A stretch of 64,000 bases of DNA, taken from the NCBI RefSeq assembly GCF_019097595.1, contig NC_080727.1:10096501-10160500 (forward strand), in the 5' to 3' direction. Source of the DNA: Hemibagrus wyckioides. Taxonomy: Eukaryota > Chordata > Actinopteri > Siluriformes > Bagridae. Below are positions 51,136-64,000 of the stretch, piece by piece. The first letter of the stretch is position 1. Each line of letters opens with the position of its first letter. The position numbers were made by a program, and so were the translations under genes. A model generated the notes under the pieces. It was given only the letters and a program-made list of their open reading frames with translations. It was not told the origin of the DNA and made no database searches.

Positions 51136-54100
51136 GTAAGTCGGCCTGTTCGATAAAGCATCGCATGACTGTTGTACGGCGATATAGCGGGCGTTTCACG
51201 AGCATCGCTGCTCTCTCGCGCTGTGGCGGTGCTGCTGCCCAAGAGGATCGACGACACGCGCGGTTACGTTGGCTGTATTGGCTTGTTTGTGCTGTTTCGC
51301 GCAGTCTCTGAAGGCCGGACTGTTGTGGTCTGTTGTAGAAAGCGATCGCTCAGGGTCAGCTTTGTGAAAGGCCTGATTTGTGAAAGGAGCTCGCGCGTGA
51401 TCTGGTACCGATTGCAGCTTTGCCGGAATTGTCAGAGGATGATGATGATGATGATAAGGAGGAGGAGGAGGAGGAGGATTCCTCTCTGCCTGGGTACTGC
51501 AGTATCCCGATTTCCATGATAAAACTGATGGTTGTAAACATGTTTCTGAGTGGTTATTATATTTTTGGAAGCGCATTTGTAACACAGTAAACATTGTGCT
51601 GTGAGAGCTGCGCAGCCCGCAGTGCACATGCGTGTTACCATCCTCATTGCCCGGATTCAGCAGAAGTCAGTTTAGTTATTCTATCAACTCAACATTGACG
51701 TTATACAGCATGTCAGGGTGAGATTTTTGTGAAATCAGTCTAAAAATTGGTTATAGTAAGGATAATGTTACATTTCTTAAGTTGAAATCATAAGCAAACA
51801 CAAATTGTGGTCTATTAGGTTTAACTGAAAGATGCTCGTTTCTCGAACCCATGATCAGTGTCGAAAGCTTCAGTTCAGGATACATTTTAACAAATGAATG
51901 TTACATCACATCCTGGCACAAGGACAGTTGTAACATCAGCTCTTCAGTCTGTTCTGGATTATAAATTGTGTGCGTACAGTTATGATGCTGATTTCATTGG
52001 GCGATATAAAATGAGCTTGCAATTGCCTATCGCTGAATGGATATGAAAAGCAAATAAGTCAGAAGTCACTAATATTTTTTATGCACTTCAACAATATCAT
52101 ACCAGTACTTTAGTGCTAATCATTTAATTTTTCATTTGGACGAAAGCAAATAAAAAGCATCATGCTGATTCCAGCAAAAGATGAGGATTGCTACATCTTT
52201 GCACTTCCACCTGCAATCGACTATTACATTTATGCACTCAATGAAAAAACTTGAAAGAATGTAGAGACATTTACAGTGTAGTTTTCTTAAAATATAAAAC
52301 AGCTTATGGCTGTCAAGGATATCAGGAGTATCACTCAGAGCTTTGTAGTTGAACACTGTAGTGCACCTGTCATTCCAATGTCTAGATATTTTCCACTATT
52401 AGTAGCTAGTCAGTATTTTACTTGCCCAAATCAAAGTCACTACTGTTTAAATCTTGTTGTATAAAATACAAAGCAAGTTACAGATTAATTATAGACTAAT
52501 GTTGTACTTTTGCAAGCATGATTAATTACTGCACGTATACTGTGTGTGCTTGTGTGTGAGTGCTAATATAGTTGTTAACCACAAGCATGCTAAATTCATT
52601 CATATTCCTGTTAACTGGGTCATCAATTACGACACTTCATAGAAACAGCTTGGTTTTTTATTCTCGTTTTCCTACGAATTTCTATCTTTAATTTATTTTT
52701 AAGCAGGGTGTGCTGTTCTGTACTTTTTCACAATACATTTGACTGATGGAGCACATGCAGGAGGAGACTTTCTAAGGAGGCACCATTTTTAAGTAGCAAT
52801 TGTCTGGATGTGATATCAAGGGGCAGAAACATTTGATGAGCAAAGCTTCCAAGCTACTGTTTTGTGAAGCTACAAATTATGAAGCAAATATCACATGTAT
52901 CTGTCTTTGCAAAGATTTCATAACTGTTTACACCAGATAAAATGTAAAAGTATGTCTGGCCCAAATACCTCTAACTGAGAAATTGTTTTAATGCCAATCT
53001 CTCACTTGTATTTAATATTTTCTTCACTGTTTTGACTAATAGTCATATTGGTGTATATATGAAGAAGATCTGTAATGCTAGTTTTAGTTTAGCTTACTTG
53101 TTAGCAAAGCTCATCAGAATTTATAAAAGATAAATGTACTTTTAGTGGGTGCATGAACTAATCATTCAGCTGCTTTATCCTGATTAGTGTCACAGTGGAC
53201 CTGCAGCCTGTGTGAGAAACACACCAGAACACAACAGGCAATAATATCCAATACTGAATTAAACCTGAACATGCATAATATCCTGTCATTTATATGTTCT
53301 GATATAAAATAGTGATCTCCTGATAATACTCAAAAACATGGTTTGTCCTAATTTATCCTGTTATAACCATAGCATGTCATGATATCACGCATTATATCCA
53401 GGCCTGTTAACGACTGCCAGTGGCTAATTGCCTGCTGATCGAAATGTACTCAGAGACCCTTTAGCAGGTCTACAGAGACTATACAGATGACCTATGATCA
53501 AATCAGAGTCAGATACTGGAGCACTGGAGCCTCTTATTGTAAGCCAGATCTGTAGCTCTGTCCAACATTTAATCACATTTAACCACTAGACTCTAGCTAC
53601 AGTAGGTGTGATGCTAGCAGAGAGCAATATCAGTGTATATGGCACAAACACAACATTGCAAGAACACCCATTTCGCGAAGAAATCCACGTTCTAACTCAT
53701 TTCCTATGACCAGTGTGACCAAAAACACTAATACTAATTGATGTGTAACCAGGAAATGATATGGTGGAGCCTAATAGGGTGTCCATTTGAACAGCTTCTA
53801 TGTTTCTCAAAGTTTCATAGTAAATCCAACCAATAAACACAACTACGACATTCCTTTCATATTTCATATATCAACAGAATCCTGTTTTTGCTCTAGGAGA
53901 ATGAACATGTCTTTAGTAATCCATGCCCAAAAGGAACGCAGGGTGCTTACAGTGTTAAATATTGCAATATGTTATTCTACATAACTGAGTATCAATGTGT
54001 GACTAGAACTATAGGGAGAAATGCAGAATTTGAATCATTATTCTGAGTATTATTAGAAATGGGTTTAGAGTATTCTTAGAACCATTTGTCCTTGAACTTA

Positions 54101-54241
54101 TAACCACATGTAAGGAATTCTTTGGCTCTGCTGAATGAGCCCTGAACACACACACACACACATACACACATTCAAAGAAATCCAGGATCATGCGTCATGG
54201 ACACAGCGTGCCAAGCTGTGGATGCCCACTGGCACCAATCC

Positions 54242-54242
<1 letters not shown>

Positions 54243-54275
<33 letters not shown>
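54243..54275. repeat. (AC)n microsatellite
   Basis: About 16 units. Confidence 0.93.
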
Positions 54276-54278
<3 letters not shown>

Positions 54279-55088
54279 CACACTACACTTCATACTTAAT
54301 TTAGTGGATTCACTGAAACTTAATCTTATCTAAATATCTAAACTCTGGATATAACCTAGAACCTACCCTGTGTCTAATCCACATACTGGTCAAATTGGTC
54401 AAGTTTGTTGCTAGGTAGTGGTCCTGATTCAACTTTACTCCTGGCTGCTGTGCTTACCCTCATGCCTAAACAGTACAACAACCATACGTATGATCTTTTA
54501 TTTCTGTGTGGATATTTTTCTGATACATTTACTTATCAGCACTAGTTACATTTTCTATTTGGTCAAACAAGCAAATATTTGCTCAGAAGCTAAAAGCATC
54601 CTTTTATTAGAAAGATAACTTGCAAAAACCTTTGTGGCAGAATTCTTACATTCTCACAGATGCACGCAGCTTTTTGATAAGGTATATCAAATGAGTATCT
54701 AAATGTATTCTGAACTCCATAGTGTCTCCTAAACTCAGCTCAGACTTATCATGATGCCTGCGCTCCACTTACTACAGCTGTATTGTGCTACTTTAAATTA
54801 CAATTCATAAGTCCAGTCCACCAAGAAAGCATTTCTGAAAGGTTTTAGTAAGACAGATTAATTTACTGTAACCTGGACTATGGAAAAACACCTAAAACAC
54901 ACACGTTTTGAGTGTCTCTTTGATTGTCCGTGTGTAATTCCACTTCAGAAATTCCCCTACCAACAAAAACACCCCACAAAGACACACACAGTCTCATTTC
55001 CATCCTTCCACCTCCTCCCTTTTTCAACCCAAATCAACATTCATATGAAAAAATAAGCTGAGTTGTGTGACTGTTTTGCATATGTATT

Positions 55089-55096
<8 letters not shown>

Positions 55097-55129
<33 letters not shown>
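55097..55129. repeat. (AT)n microsatellite
   Basis: About 16 units. Confidence 0.93.
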
Positions 55130-55131
<2 letters not shown>

Positions 55132-55698
55132 AGATAGTGCTGAAAGTGATCATGCAACCTTTACTCATTTTTACTTCTCTAGGAAATATTTGGGTGATTT
55201 TCAGTGACCATGTTGCTTCCTTCTGTTAGATATTTGATGGCACTTTTTACTGACTCTATGTACTGTTCGATGCATTCCGCTATCATAGTATGATGGTTGA
55301 TGATTAAGGAAATGTTATTTGGCTGACGGATCCTTTGCAGCTCAGCAGTCATACTGACGTGGAAGTCGACGTGTGATACTGGTGCAAATGTATCATGCTG
55401 AGTTATATAAAAGTCCATCAGCCAAAAATATTCAGCAAACAGTGGTCCGTTGTATCAGTTATATAGTCTCTCACTGGTCTCTCACTGTATATGTACTAGG
55501 TTAACCAACAAGCAAGTATGAGGTGTATTATTGTTTATATGTATAAGAGAGTAATTCATCAGGATGCAGGGAAAGGCAAACCGAGATGTGGAATAAATAG
55601 ACATAGATGTGTGTTTGCCTTGTCTTAAACTGCTTGCCATGTTCTGTCAAGTTATATACAGAGAAACCTCTTTATTTCAGTGTTTTGTCTGCATGTTC

Positions 55699-55760
55699 GT
55701 GTGTGTGTGTGTGTGTGTGCGCATGCGCGTGTGAGAGAGAGAGAAAGAGAGAGAGAGAGT
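55699..55760. repeat. (GT)n then (GA)n tract
   Basis: GT repeat, GCGCATGCGCGT centre, then GA repeat: alternating purine/pyrimidine followed by polypurine. Confidence 0.9.
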
Positions 55761-56284
55761 TAACTTAGACCAGACCAGTAGCTCAAACAGTTACATGATA
55801 CACACCCTACTGACTCACATTTGTAACTGACTTCCTGTTGAATCATTTGAAAATCTGTTCTCTGCTGGTTTTCTAGCAGATACCACTGCCTGTTCATTAC
55901 ATCAATAAAGTAAACTCTGTCCTGGTTAACTAGCCAATTCCCTGACTCAAATTTCCTACAAATTTCGAACAAATTTGCTCTGAACTAGCAAGGGATCAAT
56001 TCTCCCACTGCCTCTAAAACTAGCATTCCAGTCAGTAGTCTTGAGTCACTGATTTCTTTATTCAGGTTCATTGATATTCATGTCTCAGTAGTGAGTCAGT
56101 GGGACTGAAGGCCCACATGAAGCATTTGCCTCTATCACTAACAGCTCACAATAGTGTAACCTTGTCAGCAGTCTATATCCACAAGGATAACTAGTTTAGA
56201 AAATTGGCGTTCTTGGATGTGATCCATCAGTATAATTAGCTCTCTGGGATGCAGTATTTTGGCATTTGGTTGTAAAATATTAGT

Positions 56285-56400
56285 TAATTAGTGCGATGGA
56301 CTGGCATCCCATCTAGGGGTGTGTTCCTGCCTCACACCAGGTCTTCCTGGGATTGGCTCCAGATCCACCATGGCCCTGACCAAGACAAAGCTGTTACTAA
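56285..56400 (+). repeat. Interspersed repeat fragment
   Basis: GATGGACTGGCATCCCATCT then TGTGTTCCTGCCTCACACC, TTCCTGGGATTGGCTCCAGATCC and CCTGACCAAGACAAAGC: a worn copy of a very common teleost repeat related to those at 38.0 and 61.7 kb. Confidence 0.65.
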
Positions 56401-57884
56401 AAATTAGTGTGTGAATTTTAGTCAATTGTTCATTTTTACCACAGGCCTAAGAGTCAGTTTTACTTCTCATATTCTTATATTATATGGTGTCAGGATATTA
56501 TTAAATATTGATGATATATTTACATGATATTGTTCCAGCTCTGCCAACACTCTGTCACTACCATCTGTTACCATTCAAACCCACTTGCCATTCATTGGTG
56601 AAAGCAATTTGTCCTAAAGGATGAGTGAATATGGAGACAGGCCAGGCGTGACTGAACACAATGCCTCTCACACAGTACGAATTCAAAGTAAACACATGGA
56701 AATAGCCAATATTAAATATTTATGTTCATTTTAATGTTTGAATAATTGCCTAAACTTTTCTCAGGGTTAAGAAAACAAATAAGATCTTAAAAAACATGTT
56801 AAATGCCAAATAATCCGGTGGGCTGTCTTAATAATACCTTGATGCTTTTTTGCTAACTTATATGGCAACATTTAGATAGCTGCTAAAAATAAAATCTAAT
56901 GTTAAAGATAACTAACCCTCTCTCCTTAGTGTTTCTGTGCTCATGCCAGAATGATTGGATATGTAGGACAGAGAAGGATACATGTACAGTACCATACCTT
57001 AGAAGATTTTTCCATTTTATGCAAACTTTCGACTCAGACGTGACTCTTGCTGAATATACAGAGTCGAAAGATTCATGTTAAGGTTAGGGAAGAGTTTTTT
57101 AGCTGTTTTTTAAAGCAGTGATGATACACAAGTCAATGGAAAACCCCAATAAGATTTATAACTTTGTATGTGTGTGTGTGTTCAGTTTGGAAGGTGAACT
57201 CCAGCTCCCCCATGATTCAGTGAGGAAAATTTTGTCCTTCTGTAGGGAGATTACCATTGAGACTTCATGTGCATTTCTAATGTATTCTAAACTATTCTGT
57301 TTATCAGGAGGTTAGCTTAATACAGACTTAAAAGAGTAAAGAGTGTGTCATTATTTGCTGACTAAATCCTGGACCCTTCTTTCTCTCTATTCACTGTTCC
57401 TTTTTTTCTTTCTGTCTCTGTCTTTCTCTTTCTGACTACTATGCCGAGTTACAGGAAGGAAGTTCTGTGACAGGATGTGTCATCATATCCGGGTCGAGCC
57501 ACCTTTGGTGTCTATCTGTTGCATTTCTTGTTCTTCGTCAAATAGTATAGTTGTTTCTCCTTTTTAAATGACTAAAGCCTGTTTGAATTTTCATTGTCAT
57601 TTCCTTGCTTTTCATGACAAAGGCACTATAGAAATAAATGCCTTGAAGTTTTTTGGGAAATTGTAGCACAGATTTATCTCATAAAATCTCAATCTTTTAT
57701 AAAGATAAATGTAGGCAAGATTTTAGTCTAGTTTTCTTCACTTGAAACAAAATTGACAGTGCAACAAGTATTCCCTTGAAGAGGGAACTTGACCAACTGT
57801 TCCGCCTTCAGCTTGTCATTGCAGACACATTTTTATTTAAGCCGTCAGCAAATCTCCTGACACTTCCTCTCCACTATACATTCT

Positions 57885-58800
57885 CCTGCCACATTATTAG
57901 GAACACCTGTACACTTGCTCATTTATTCTGTTATCCAATCAGGTGGTAACAGAAGGTGCATAAAACCATACAGATACAGATCAACAGTTTCGTTCAAATA
58001 TACATCAAACATCAGAGTGAGCAAAACTTTGACTGTGGCATAGTTGTTGGTGTTAAACAGGCTGGTTTGAGTATTTCAGAAGGGATTTTCATCTCTTGGG
58101 ATTGTGAGAGGTCAGAGGAGAATGGTCTGATATAAGCTGAGAAGAAGGCTATGGTAACTCAAATAACACTCTGTACATCCATGATAAGGAGAAAGCATTT
58201 CAGAAAGCACCCCTGTCAGCCAAGAACAGGAATCTGAGGCTACAGTGTTTGCAGACTCACCCAAACTGGACAGTTAGAAAACATTGCTTGGTTCCATGAT
58301 TAGCTAATCACAGTGAGTGCTCTATGCTCACTGCATAGAGTGGAATCTGTTGGTCTTGGAAGCCATACATAATGCACTATAGTCTCAGTAGAAGTCTATT
58401 AAAGTGACTTTGATCATACCTGTTGGAAATTACTTATTACATATAATCTCATTTTGAGGAAACATTTCAATTATTTATAATATTTATTTATTATATTTCA
58501 GTATAAACTATTTTTTTAAGAAGTATGTAGACCACATGTGAACCTAAACCCATATATGAGTCTACTACAAACTGCTGCCACAAATCTGGAAACATAAAAT
58601 TGTATAGAATGCCGTTATATAGGCCCAAACATATTTCAGCATGAAAATGCCCCTGTGCACAAAGTGAGTTTTATTATGGCATGGCTGATGTGTAAGAACT
58701 TTAATGACCTGCACAGATTCCTGTTACCAACCCTGTTGATAACTTTTGGGTCGAATTAGTGCAATGACTGCATACCGGGCCTTATTGATGTCTTGTGGTT
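57885..58800 (+). mobile_element. Decayed Tc1-like transposon in fnbp1 intron 1
   Basis: Begins CATTATTAGGAACACCTGTAC, passes ATACATCAAACATCAGAGTGAG, CTTTGACTGTGGCATAGTTGTTGG and GCTGGTTTGAGTATTTCAGAAG, AAATAACACTCTGTACA and CCCCTGTCAGCCAAGAACAGG, in the usual order of this family (same as 18.1 kb). From about 58,560 the text (GAAAATGCCCCTGTGCACAAAG, then AACCCTGTTGATAACTTTTGGG) resembles the DDE C-terminal part of another Tc1 copy. No open frame. Confidence 0.75.
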
Positions 58801-58809
58801 GAATAGGCA

Positions 58810-61170
58810 AATTCACACAACCACGCTCCAAAATCTAGAGCTTATTATTTATGCAAAATGGGGATTAAATCTGGGATGGCAGTTTCAAAAAGACATATAG
58901 GTATGATTATTTACATACTTATAGTGCATATCATGACCATATAAATTTTTGAGTACCCAAACTGTAAAGGCATATAAATCAATGGCATTGAAAACAGAGC
59001 TGGAGATAGATAAACAAGCTGAAAACCACCACCTTATGCAGATAAACTGATCCAGTTTAACTGTAGGTGTGCACTGCACAAAGATCTCTCTTAGCTTTCA
59101 TTGACACTTTGTTGACATTAACCTAATTACTTACAAGGGTGGGGGGTTTCTGAAAATGAATGAATGAGCATATTTAGTTGTGTCAATCAAACAAGTCGTG
59201 TTGGTATAGAAAAAAACACAATACTACACATATCATTATCAATATCAAAGCAAATATTTTAATATTGTGACCCATTCAGTTTGGAATTTTGAATGGCATT
59301 AGAACAGTAAAATTCATTCAGACAGCATTGGTATGTATGTAGGTGTGTATGTCCAGTCAGTTTGTTTTGAGACAGGTTGCTACAGGTTGCTTCAGATTAT
59401 TAATGACAGTTATAAATGCGATAATGGAACTAAATAACCGGGGTGTTCTTCCTGTTCAGTCACAACAAATGTCAAAACTAATTATATGCTCCATCATGTA
59501 CTACTGTGATAATATGCGATGACATCATTCCCCAAAAATGCACACTTCTCTGCTTTCTTATTCAGAGTCAGCTTGGTTACTCTGGCAAAAGATAAAGCAA
59601 ATGGAAAGACTCGATATAACTTATAAATACTTTATTAAACTGTTAATAAAGATGATGTATGCTACTGAATTTAGTCAAACACTCATAACAGGTAACAAGT
59701 AAACTCTGTTACATACAAAAATCAAACTGTAAAACAGCTTTGAATTATTCTATTCAGACCATGTCTAAATGAAACTAATAAACCTACATAACCTGAACAA
59801 TCCACTTGGTATAACGATAACAAAAGCACATTATATATGCACCATTACTATGATGTAAATATACATGGAGCACTAGAGAGGTTTAATTAAACCGTCTTTC
59901 TCTTGTTATTTATTAAAGTTACTTGATATCCTTTTTTTTTCAGGAGGAAATTTAAATTTAGATTTACATAATTAGACTAAATTAGTATATTAGACTGAAT
60001 ACACACAAGTAAAAACCATTCACTTTAAATTTTGGCATCTTTAACATCCAAACTGGACAGATTATGCTAGTGATGTTAGATGTGCATGCTTCAACTTGAC
60101 TGAACATGGGCATAGAAAGAGGCACACTCATTTTTATAAGGTCAGAGTATGTAAGATCTAAATGAAATCATTTACAGGGTCAAATACAGAGTGCACAATC
60201 AACCTAAAAGTTATTGACTTTGTTTTCCATTTATTTATTTATTTTCGTTTATTCACTGGCTTGCAAAGCCTCCCACCTACTGTCTTACTGTGTATGAATG
60301 CATGGGGACAGCTAAAACAAAGATCACAGTTGTTTAGTTCACTGTAGCCAATGTAGAACAAAAATAGTTTTATTGCACCTCATAATTTTATCATTTCGAA
60401 TCAACAGAAAACATATTCATCACTACTGTGTTTCATTGCAGAGAAATTTGCCCACATATGCATAATTTGCATGCTACCTAGATTAAAGCTTCCGTTCACA
60501 TGGCAGAATAAAAATTAAATATCTTCTACGTGTTCCTTATTTTTCTGGAGTTAATGTAATGAATAATCAATAACACAAATAAAAAAATAAATAAATGAAT
60601 TCGAAAAGAGTAGTCTGTTTTCTCATGGAACTTTCGATTTCACGATAGTAGCTACAACCAAATGCTAACATAGAATCAAATAAATATTGTGCCCAAACCA
60701 CATGAAAACTCCTGAGGTTTGGGGAAACAGTAATGTTCAGTGTGGTCTATGCAAATATGAATTAGCCTAGCATAACCCTAGTTGCATAACCCTAAGCAGC
60801 TGAAGAGGAAACATCCTGGTGTGAGCAACTGAAAGAACACTAATGCAAGGTTTGTGGTATAAATGATGCATAATGAAGAGCAACATTGGGATAAATAATA
60901 AAGATATATTTGGACTAACTGGAAATATATGGGACTGCTATGGATAGTAACACCTGGAGACCATGGAGGTGGCTTTGAACTGCTGTTGCTGTAGTCGGGA
61001 CTCTATTACTGAACTTTTGATTGCTTCAGCAGGACAGAGTTTATGTTAAATCTACAGTCAAGACAGAAATTATGCTGATGATCTTACTTAAACATTGCTT
61101 AAAAGCTCCTGGTTAAATATCTCCACTTAACTATAGACAATCATAGAAGGAAATTATTTATAATCACACT
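58810..61170. other. fnbp1 intron 1, unassigned
   Basis: AT-rich. No recognised exon, RNA gene or element. Confidence 0.4.
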
Positions 61171-61174
61171 TTCC

Positions 61175-61335
61175 TGTGTCACCCAGATGAGGACGGGTTC
61201 CCTTTTGAGTCTGCTTCCTCTCAAGGTTTCCTCCTCATAAATATAAACTTTTTCATTTTTATATCTCTGTAAAGCTGCTTTGAGACAATGTGCATTGTTA
61301 ATGCTGTACAAATAACATTGAATTGAATTGAATAT
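61175..61335 (+). repeat. Interspersed repeat with GAATT tail, second copy
   Basis: TGTGTCACCCAGATGAGGACGGG, TTCCTCTCAAGGTTTCCTCC, CTGTAAAGCTGCTTTGAGACAA and ATAACATTGAATTGAATTGAA. Same family and orientation as 20,810-21,330, shorter. Confidence 0.75.
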
Positions 61336-61729
61336 ATTTATAATTTCTGTAAACAGTACCTACTGTAGGTTTCCTACTGTTCCAGAGAGTTAGCATGTGC
61401 TCATTTAACTACGTTTAAATATAGCCAACCAGCAAAGCTAGTGGGTTGAAGGAGTATTGAAAACTTTTTCAGACTACATAAAACATTATTGTTACCTTAC
61501 AAGCAGAGTTGTATAGCTTGGAAATAATAATGCATATTTAATTCATGGGGACATCTGTATTCAAATCAGCAGTTTTACACCTTACAATATAAATACGTTT
61601 TGTTTTACTACTATGCTAGCAAATGACCATTAACATGCAAGGTACACAGAGGAAATGCTGAAGAAGATGGCTTAATGGACGACGGTTGCATTGTGGTTAG
61701 CATGTTTGTGTCACACCTTCAGGGTTGGT

Positions 61730-61925
61730 GAATCAATTTCTTCCAGCGCCAGGGTTCCTCCCCCAGTCCAAAGACATGCACTGTAGGCTGATTGGCATCT
61801 CTGAATTGTCTGTAGTGTGTGAATGGGTGTCTGTGTGCAGTTGTGCCCTGCGATAGACTGGCATCCTGTCCAGGGTGTACCCTGCCTTGTGACCAGTGTC
61901 TCCTGGAATAGGCGAGCATTTAAGC
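61730..61925 (-). repeat. Interspersed repeat, reverse copy of the 38-kb family
   Basis: CCCAGTCCAAAGACATGCAC, GTAGGCTGATTGGCATCTCTG, TGCCCTGCGATAGACTGGC and TCCAGGGTGTACCCTGCC are the reverse counterparts of the copy at 38,010-38,300. Confidence 0.7.
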
Positions 61926-61969
61926 ATGTATTTTGGTTTTATGTTGTAAGTTTTAAGTCACTAATGTTC

Positions 61970-62160
61970 TTGTGGCTAAATTGCCCACAGCCATGCTTCA
62001 AAATCTACTGGAAAGCCTTACATGAGAGTAGGGATAATTATAACAGAAATGTGGGACTAATTACATAATAATGCTATGACTTTGGAGTAGGACGTTCAAC
62101 AAGCACATGTAGGTGTCATGGTCGGTTGTCCACATACCTTTAGCCAAATAATGTATCTAT
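61970..62160 (+). mobile_element. Tc1-like C-terminal end fragment
   Basis: TGCTTCAAAATCTACTGGAAAG (QNLLES-like C-terminal transposase), then GTAGGTGTCATGGTCGGTTG with CCACATACCTTTAGCCAAATAATGTA, a worn Tc1 terminus. Confidence 0.65.
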
Positions 62161-62720
62161 GTAGACATACACATTAGAATTAACAGCTAGCATTGGCTAA
62201 AACTTCCTGTCTAGTCTTTTTTTCTAGTCTTATTGGGGATATTTTTGCATGCTACGCCCTCTATGAAGGGAAAACCTGGACTTGTTGGACAGTGTGTACA
62301 CATACAACATTTGGATGCTGAGCATTTTAGTATGATGTAACAGGTGTCTTTTTTTTTAAATGGCTGATATATGAAAGTGCATATATGTTTTGTGCTTTTC
62401 AAAATCAGGATATAAGACAATAAAACTGAACTACATGAAACTGAAGATAACCTTTCAACTGGGTTGCATTTGTGTGTGAGAGAGAGGTACTCCTTAAATG
62501 AGAATTGGATCTGAAAGTGGGAATGGGAAAGGCAAACACACGCACACACGCACCCTTACAAACACTGCCAAGTAAGTGGAGAGTTGGATAGAGCAAGAGA
62601 GTTCTCAGCTGTCAGTGTGTGTCTTGTGTGACTGTGTCTACATCTGTATACACTGTAAAAAAAAAAGAAAAAGAAAACGTGTAGAGTCAACGGCATATAA
62701 CAGTGTCATTTTCACTGGAC

Positions 62721-62765
62721 ATGGATGGAAAATCAGAAACATTAGTTAAAGAACAGCAGCTGAAG
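62721..62765 (+). CDS. Candidate alternative first coding exon
   Basis: ATG in context GACATGG, 15 codons (MDGKSETLVKEQQLK) and an ideal AAG|GTAAGT donor. Phase is 0, the same as MSWGTELW, so it could splice to the same fnbp1 exon 2. No acceptor-like tract precedes it, so it would be a first exon. An A-rich run and ATATAA-type sequence (62,695-62,700) lie just upstream. No homologue is recognised. It could equally be chance; a 15-codon frame is weak evidence. Confidence 0.35.
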
Positions 62766-62769
62766 GTAA

Positions 62770-64000
62770 GTGTGCGGTCATAATAACCAGCTCATAAAAC
62801 AGCATTAATGGCTTCTACAGAGTTACAGTTCTTAAGAGTTTGAAAATAATGGTGTGTAAAAAAGCAGTCTAATCTTTTTATACATTTGACCTTTAAAATA
62901 TGACCACACAATGACTGTCACTTGTAATTCAGAGATTGATATAGATGACTATGCAGAATCCAGGCAAGTAATATACAGTGTGAAAGAAAATAATATTTAT
63001 TTGAATAAATTATTGAAAGTAAATTATTTTGTTGCTAAACTTGCCAAATAATCGCTGTAAATAATTGGTAAATTATTGAGCAAATTATTTTTAACAGTTA
63101 AAGTGCAGCCTTAAGTTAAACACTTTTTTTTGTTAGAAATTTCTGCAGGGATTTAACCCTGATCTTCCTCTCTGCTAGATATTATTGTCACAACTGCTTT
63201 CTCACACACAATGCCTTTTGTTATTTTATTACCTCTAAAACATACTCTAGATGTCAAGTTGTAACAGTCCGTGTCAGTATGGTTATTGAGATATTGAAAT
63301 ATTTGTACATTACAGTATGCTTATACTGTTTTCTTAGCGATGTACCTGTTTACATCAGTAAGAGTACAAAAATTAGGACATACTTTTGGTCCATACAAAA
63401 TCAGGGATTTACACAACACTGATGCTAGCAGTGTTATAGCTAATTCAGTCATTACTGATAGGAAGAAGCACTACATTCACATCACCATCACACTAGCTTG
63501 TAATCATGCGGTTGTGTAGTGCCTGCTGTTGTTGTTGCTTCTTAATGCGTACTGTCCAGCATTACTATTAATTAAACACAAAATAAATAATGAACTAATC
63601 TGTGGTAAACATATTTATGTTACAAACTAGGCTTCATACGAGCTTGCTTGACAAAGCAAGCTATCTGTACTAGCTATTAACTCACCAGATGGCCTAATGA
63701 ACTTGACTACTACCTTCTGAGCTTTTTTTCTCTACACAGTATACACATTTAATAAGAGGCTCTAAGTGAGCATAAGATTAAACCATGATGATGGGTTTTC
63801 TTCATTTTTTGTTAGTTAGACAGTAAAAGGGAACTGATGATTTAAAGCTATGAGTGAGGAACTGAAAAAAAAGTTGAAACGCACTTATACAATGACAGTG
63901 ATCCGAAAGATCATGTAAGCCACATGTTTAGGTTTAGGTTTTCGCTAGAGTGAATGTAACTTTAGCTTTTCTCACAGATTGGTACAATGTAAATCATACA
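62770..64000. other. Right end, probable fnbp1 intron
   Basis: AT-rich. No exon or repeat recognised. Confidence 0.4.

Larger units (their letters stand above)
51136..57360 (+). other. fnbp1 intron 1, first part
   Basis: A GC-rich start with a (GAT)n(GAG)n tract at about 51,437-51,478 fades into AT-rich sequence. Microsatellites: (AC)n 54,149-54,172 and 54,243-54,275, (AT)n 55,097-55,129, (GT)n/(GA)n 55,699-55,760. Worn pieces of the 38-kb repeat family at 53,150-53,235 and 56,285-56,400. No exon 2 (DQFDN...) seen. Confidence 0.5.

Noticed and set aside
57400..57560. Possible fnbp1 exon near a pyrimidine tract and TTACAG
   Set aside because: The sequence after the AG does not encode DQFDNLEKHTQWG in any frame and meets stops quickly.

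Overview
The window is vertebrate nuclear DNA, almost certainly from a teleost fish. The genes are split by GT-AG introns. Most of the rest is AT-rich intron and spacer packed with microsatellites and with decayed Tc1-like transposons, non-LTR retrotransposon pieces, a V-type SINE and Ty3/gypsy fragments. The Tc1 families and the short GAATT-tailed repeats look like those of otophysan fishes (catfish, characins, carps). The species cannot be fixed from this alone.

Three protein-coding loci are supported. (1) olfm1 (noelin-1/olfactomedin-1) runs on the minus strand from about 19.5 kb off the left edge. Both classical alternative first exons are present: the MQPASKLL-type exon (BMZ) at 19,423-19,488 and the [13 protein letters not shown] exon (AMZ) at 10,421-10,570. 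Two shared exons follow at 2,536-2,685 and 1,689-1,844. All join in phase 0. The remaining exons, including the olfactomedin domain, lie beyond position 1. (2) cdk9 is complete on the plus strand: eight coding exons from 39,346 to 48,952 give a 394-residue kinase, the 372-residue canonical form plus a 22-residue N-terminal extension from an upstream exon. Intron 4 has a GC donor. A poly(A) signal lies at 49,607-49,612. (3) The first coding exon of an F-BAR protein of the FNBP1/FNBP1L group starts at 51,112 on the plus strand (MSWGTELW). The rest of the window is its first intron, with a possible alternative first exon at 62,721-62,765.

Layout: 1-19.5 kb, olfm1 5' half, its introns loaded with Tc1 relics; 19.5-39.3 kb, spacer with a G/T-rich minisatellite (20.1-20.65 kb), a 1.5-kb minisatellite (22.6-24.1 kb), gypsy, Tigger-like and L2-like LINE remains; 39.3-49.6 kb, cdk9; 49.6-51.1 kb, short gap and fnbp1 5' region; 51.1-64 kb, fnbp1 intron 1.

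The three genes act in unrelated processes: secreted neural glycoprotein, transcription-elongation kinase, membrane-curving actin regulator. No operon, CRISPR, phage or novel multi-gene system is present. The points most worth a second look are the cdk9 N-terminal exon, its GC-AG intron and transposon-hemmed promoter; the paired olfm1 promoters with a palindromic CRE; a SINE and a LINE sharing an identical ~88-bp tail; Tc1 copies sharing one internal deletion; and the candidate alternative fnbp1 start exon.
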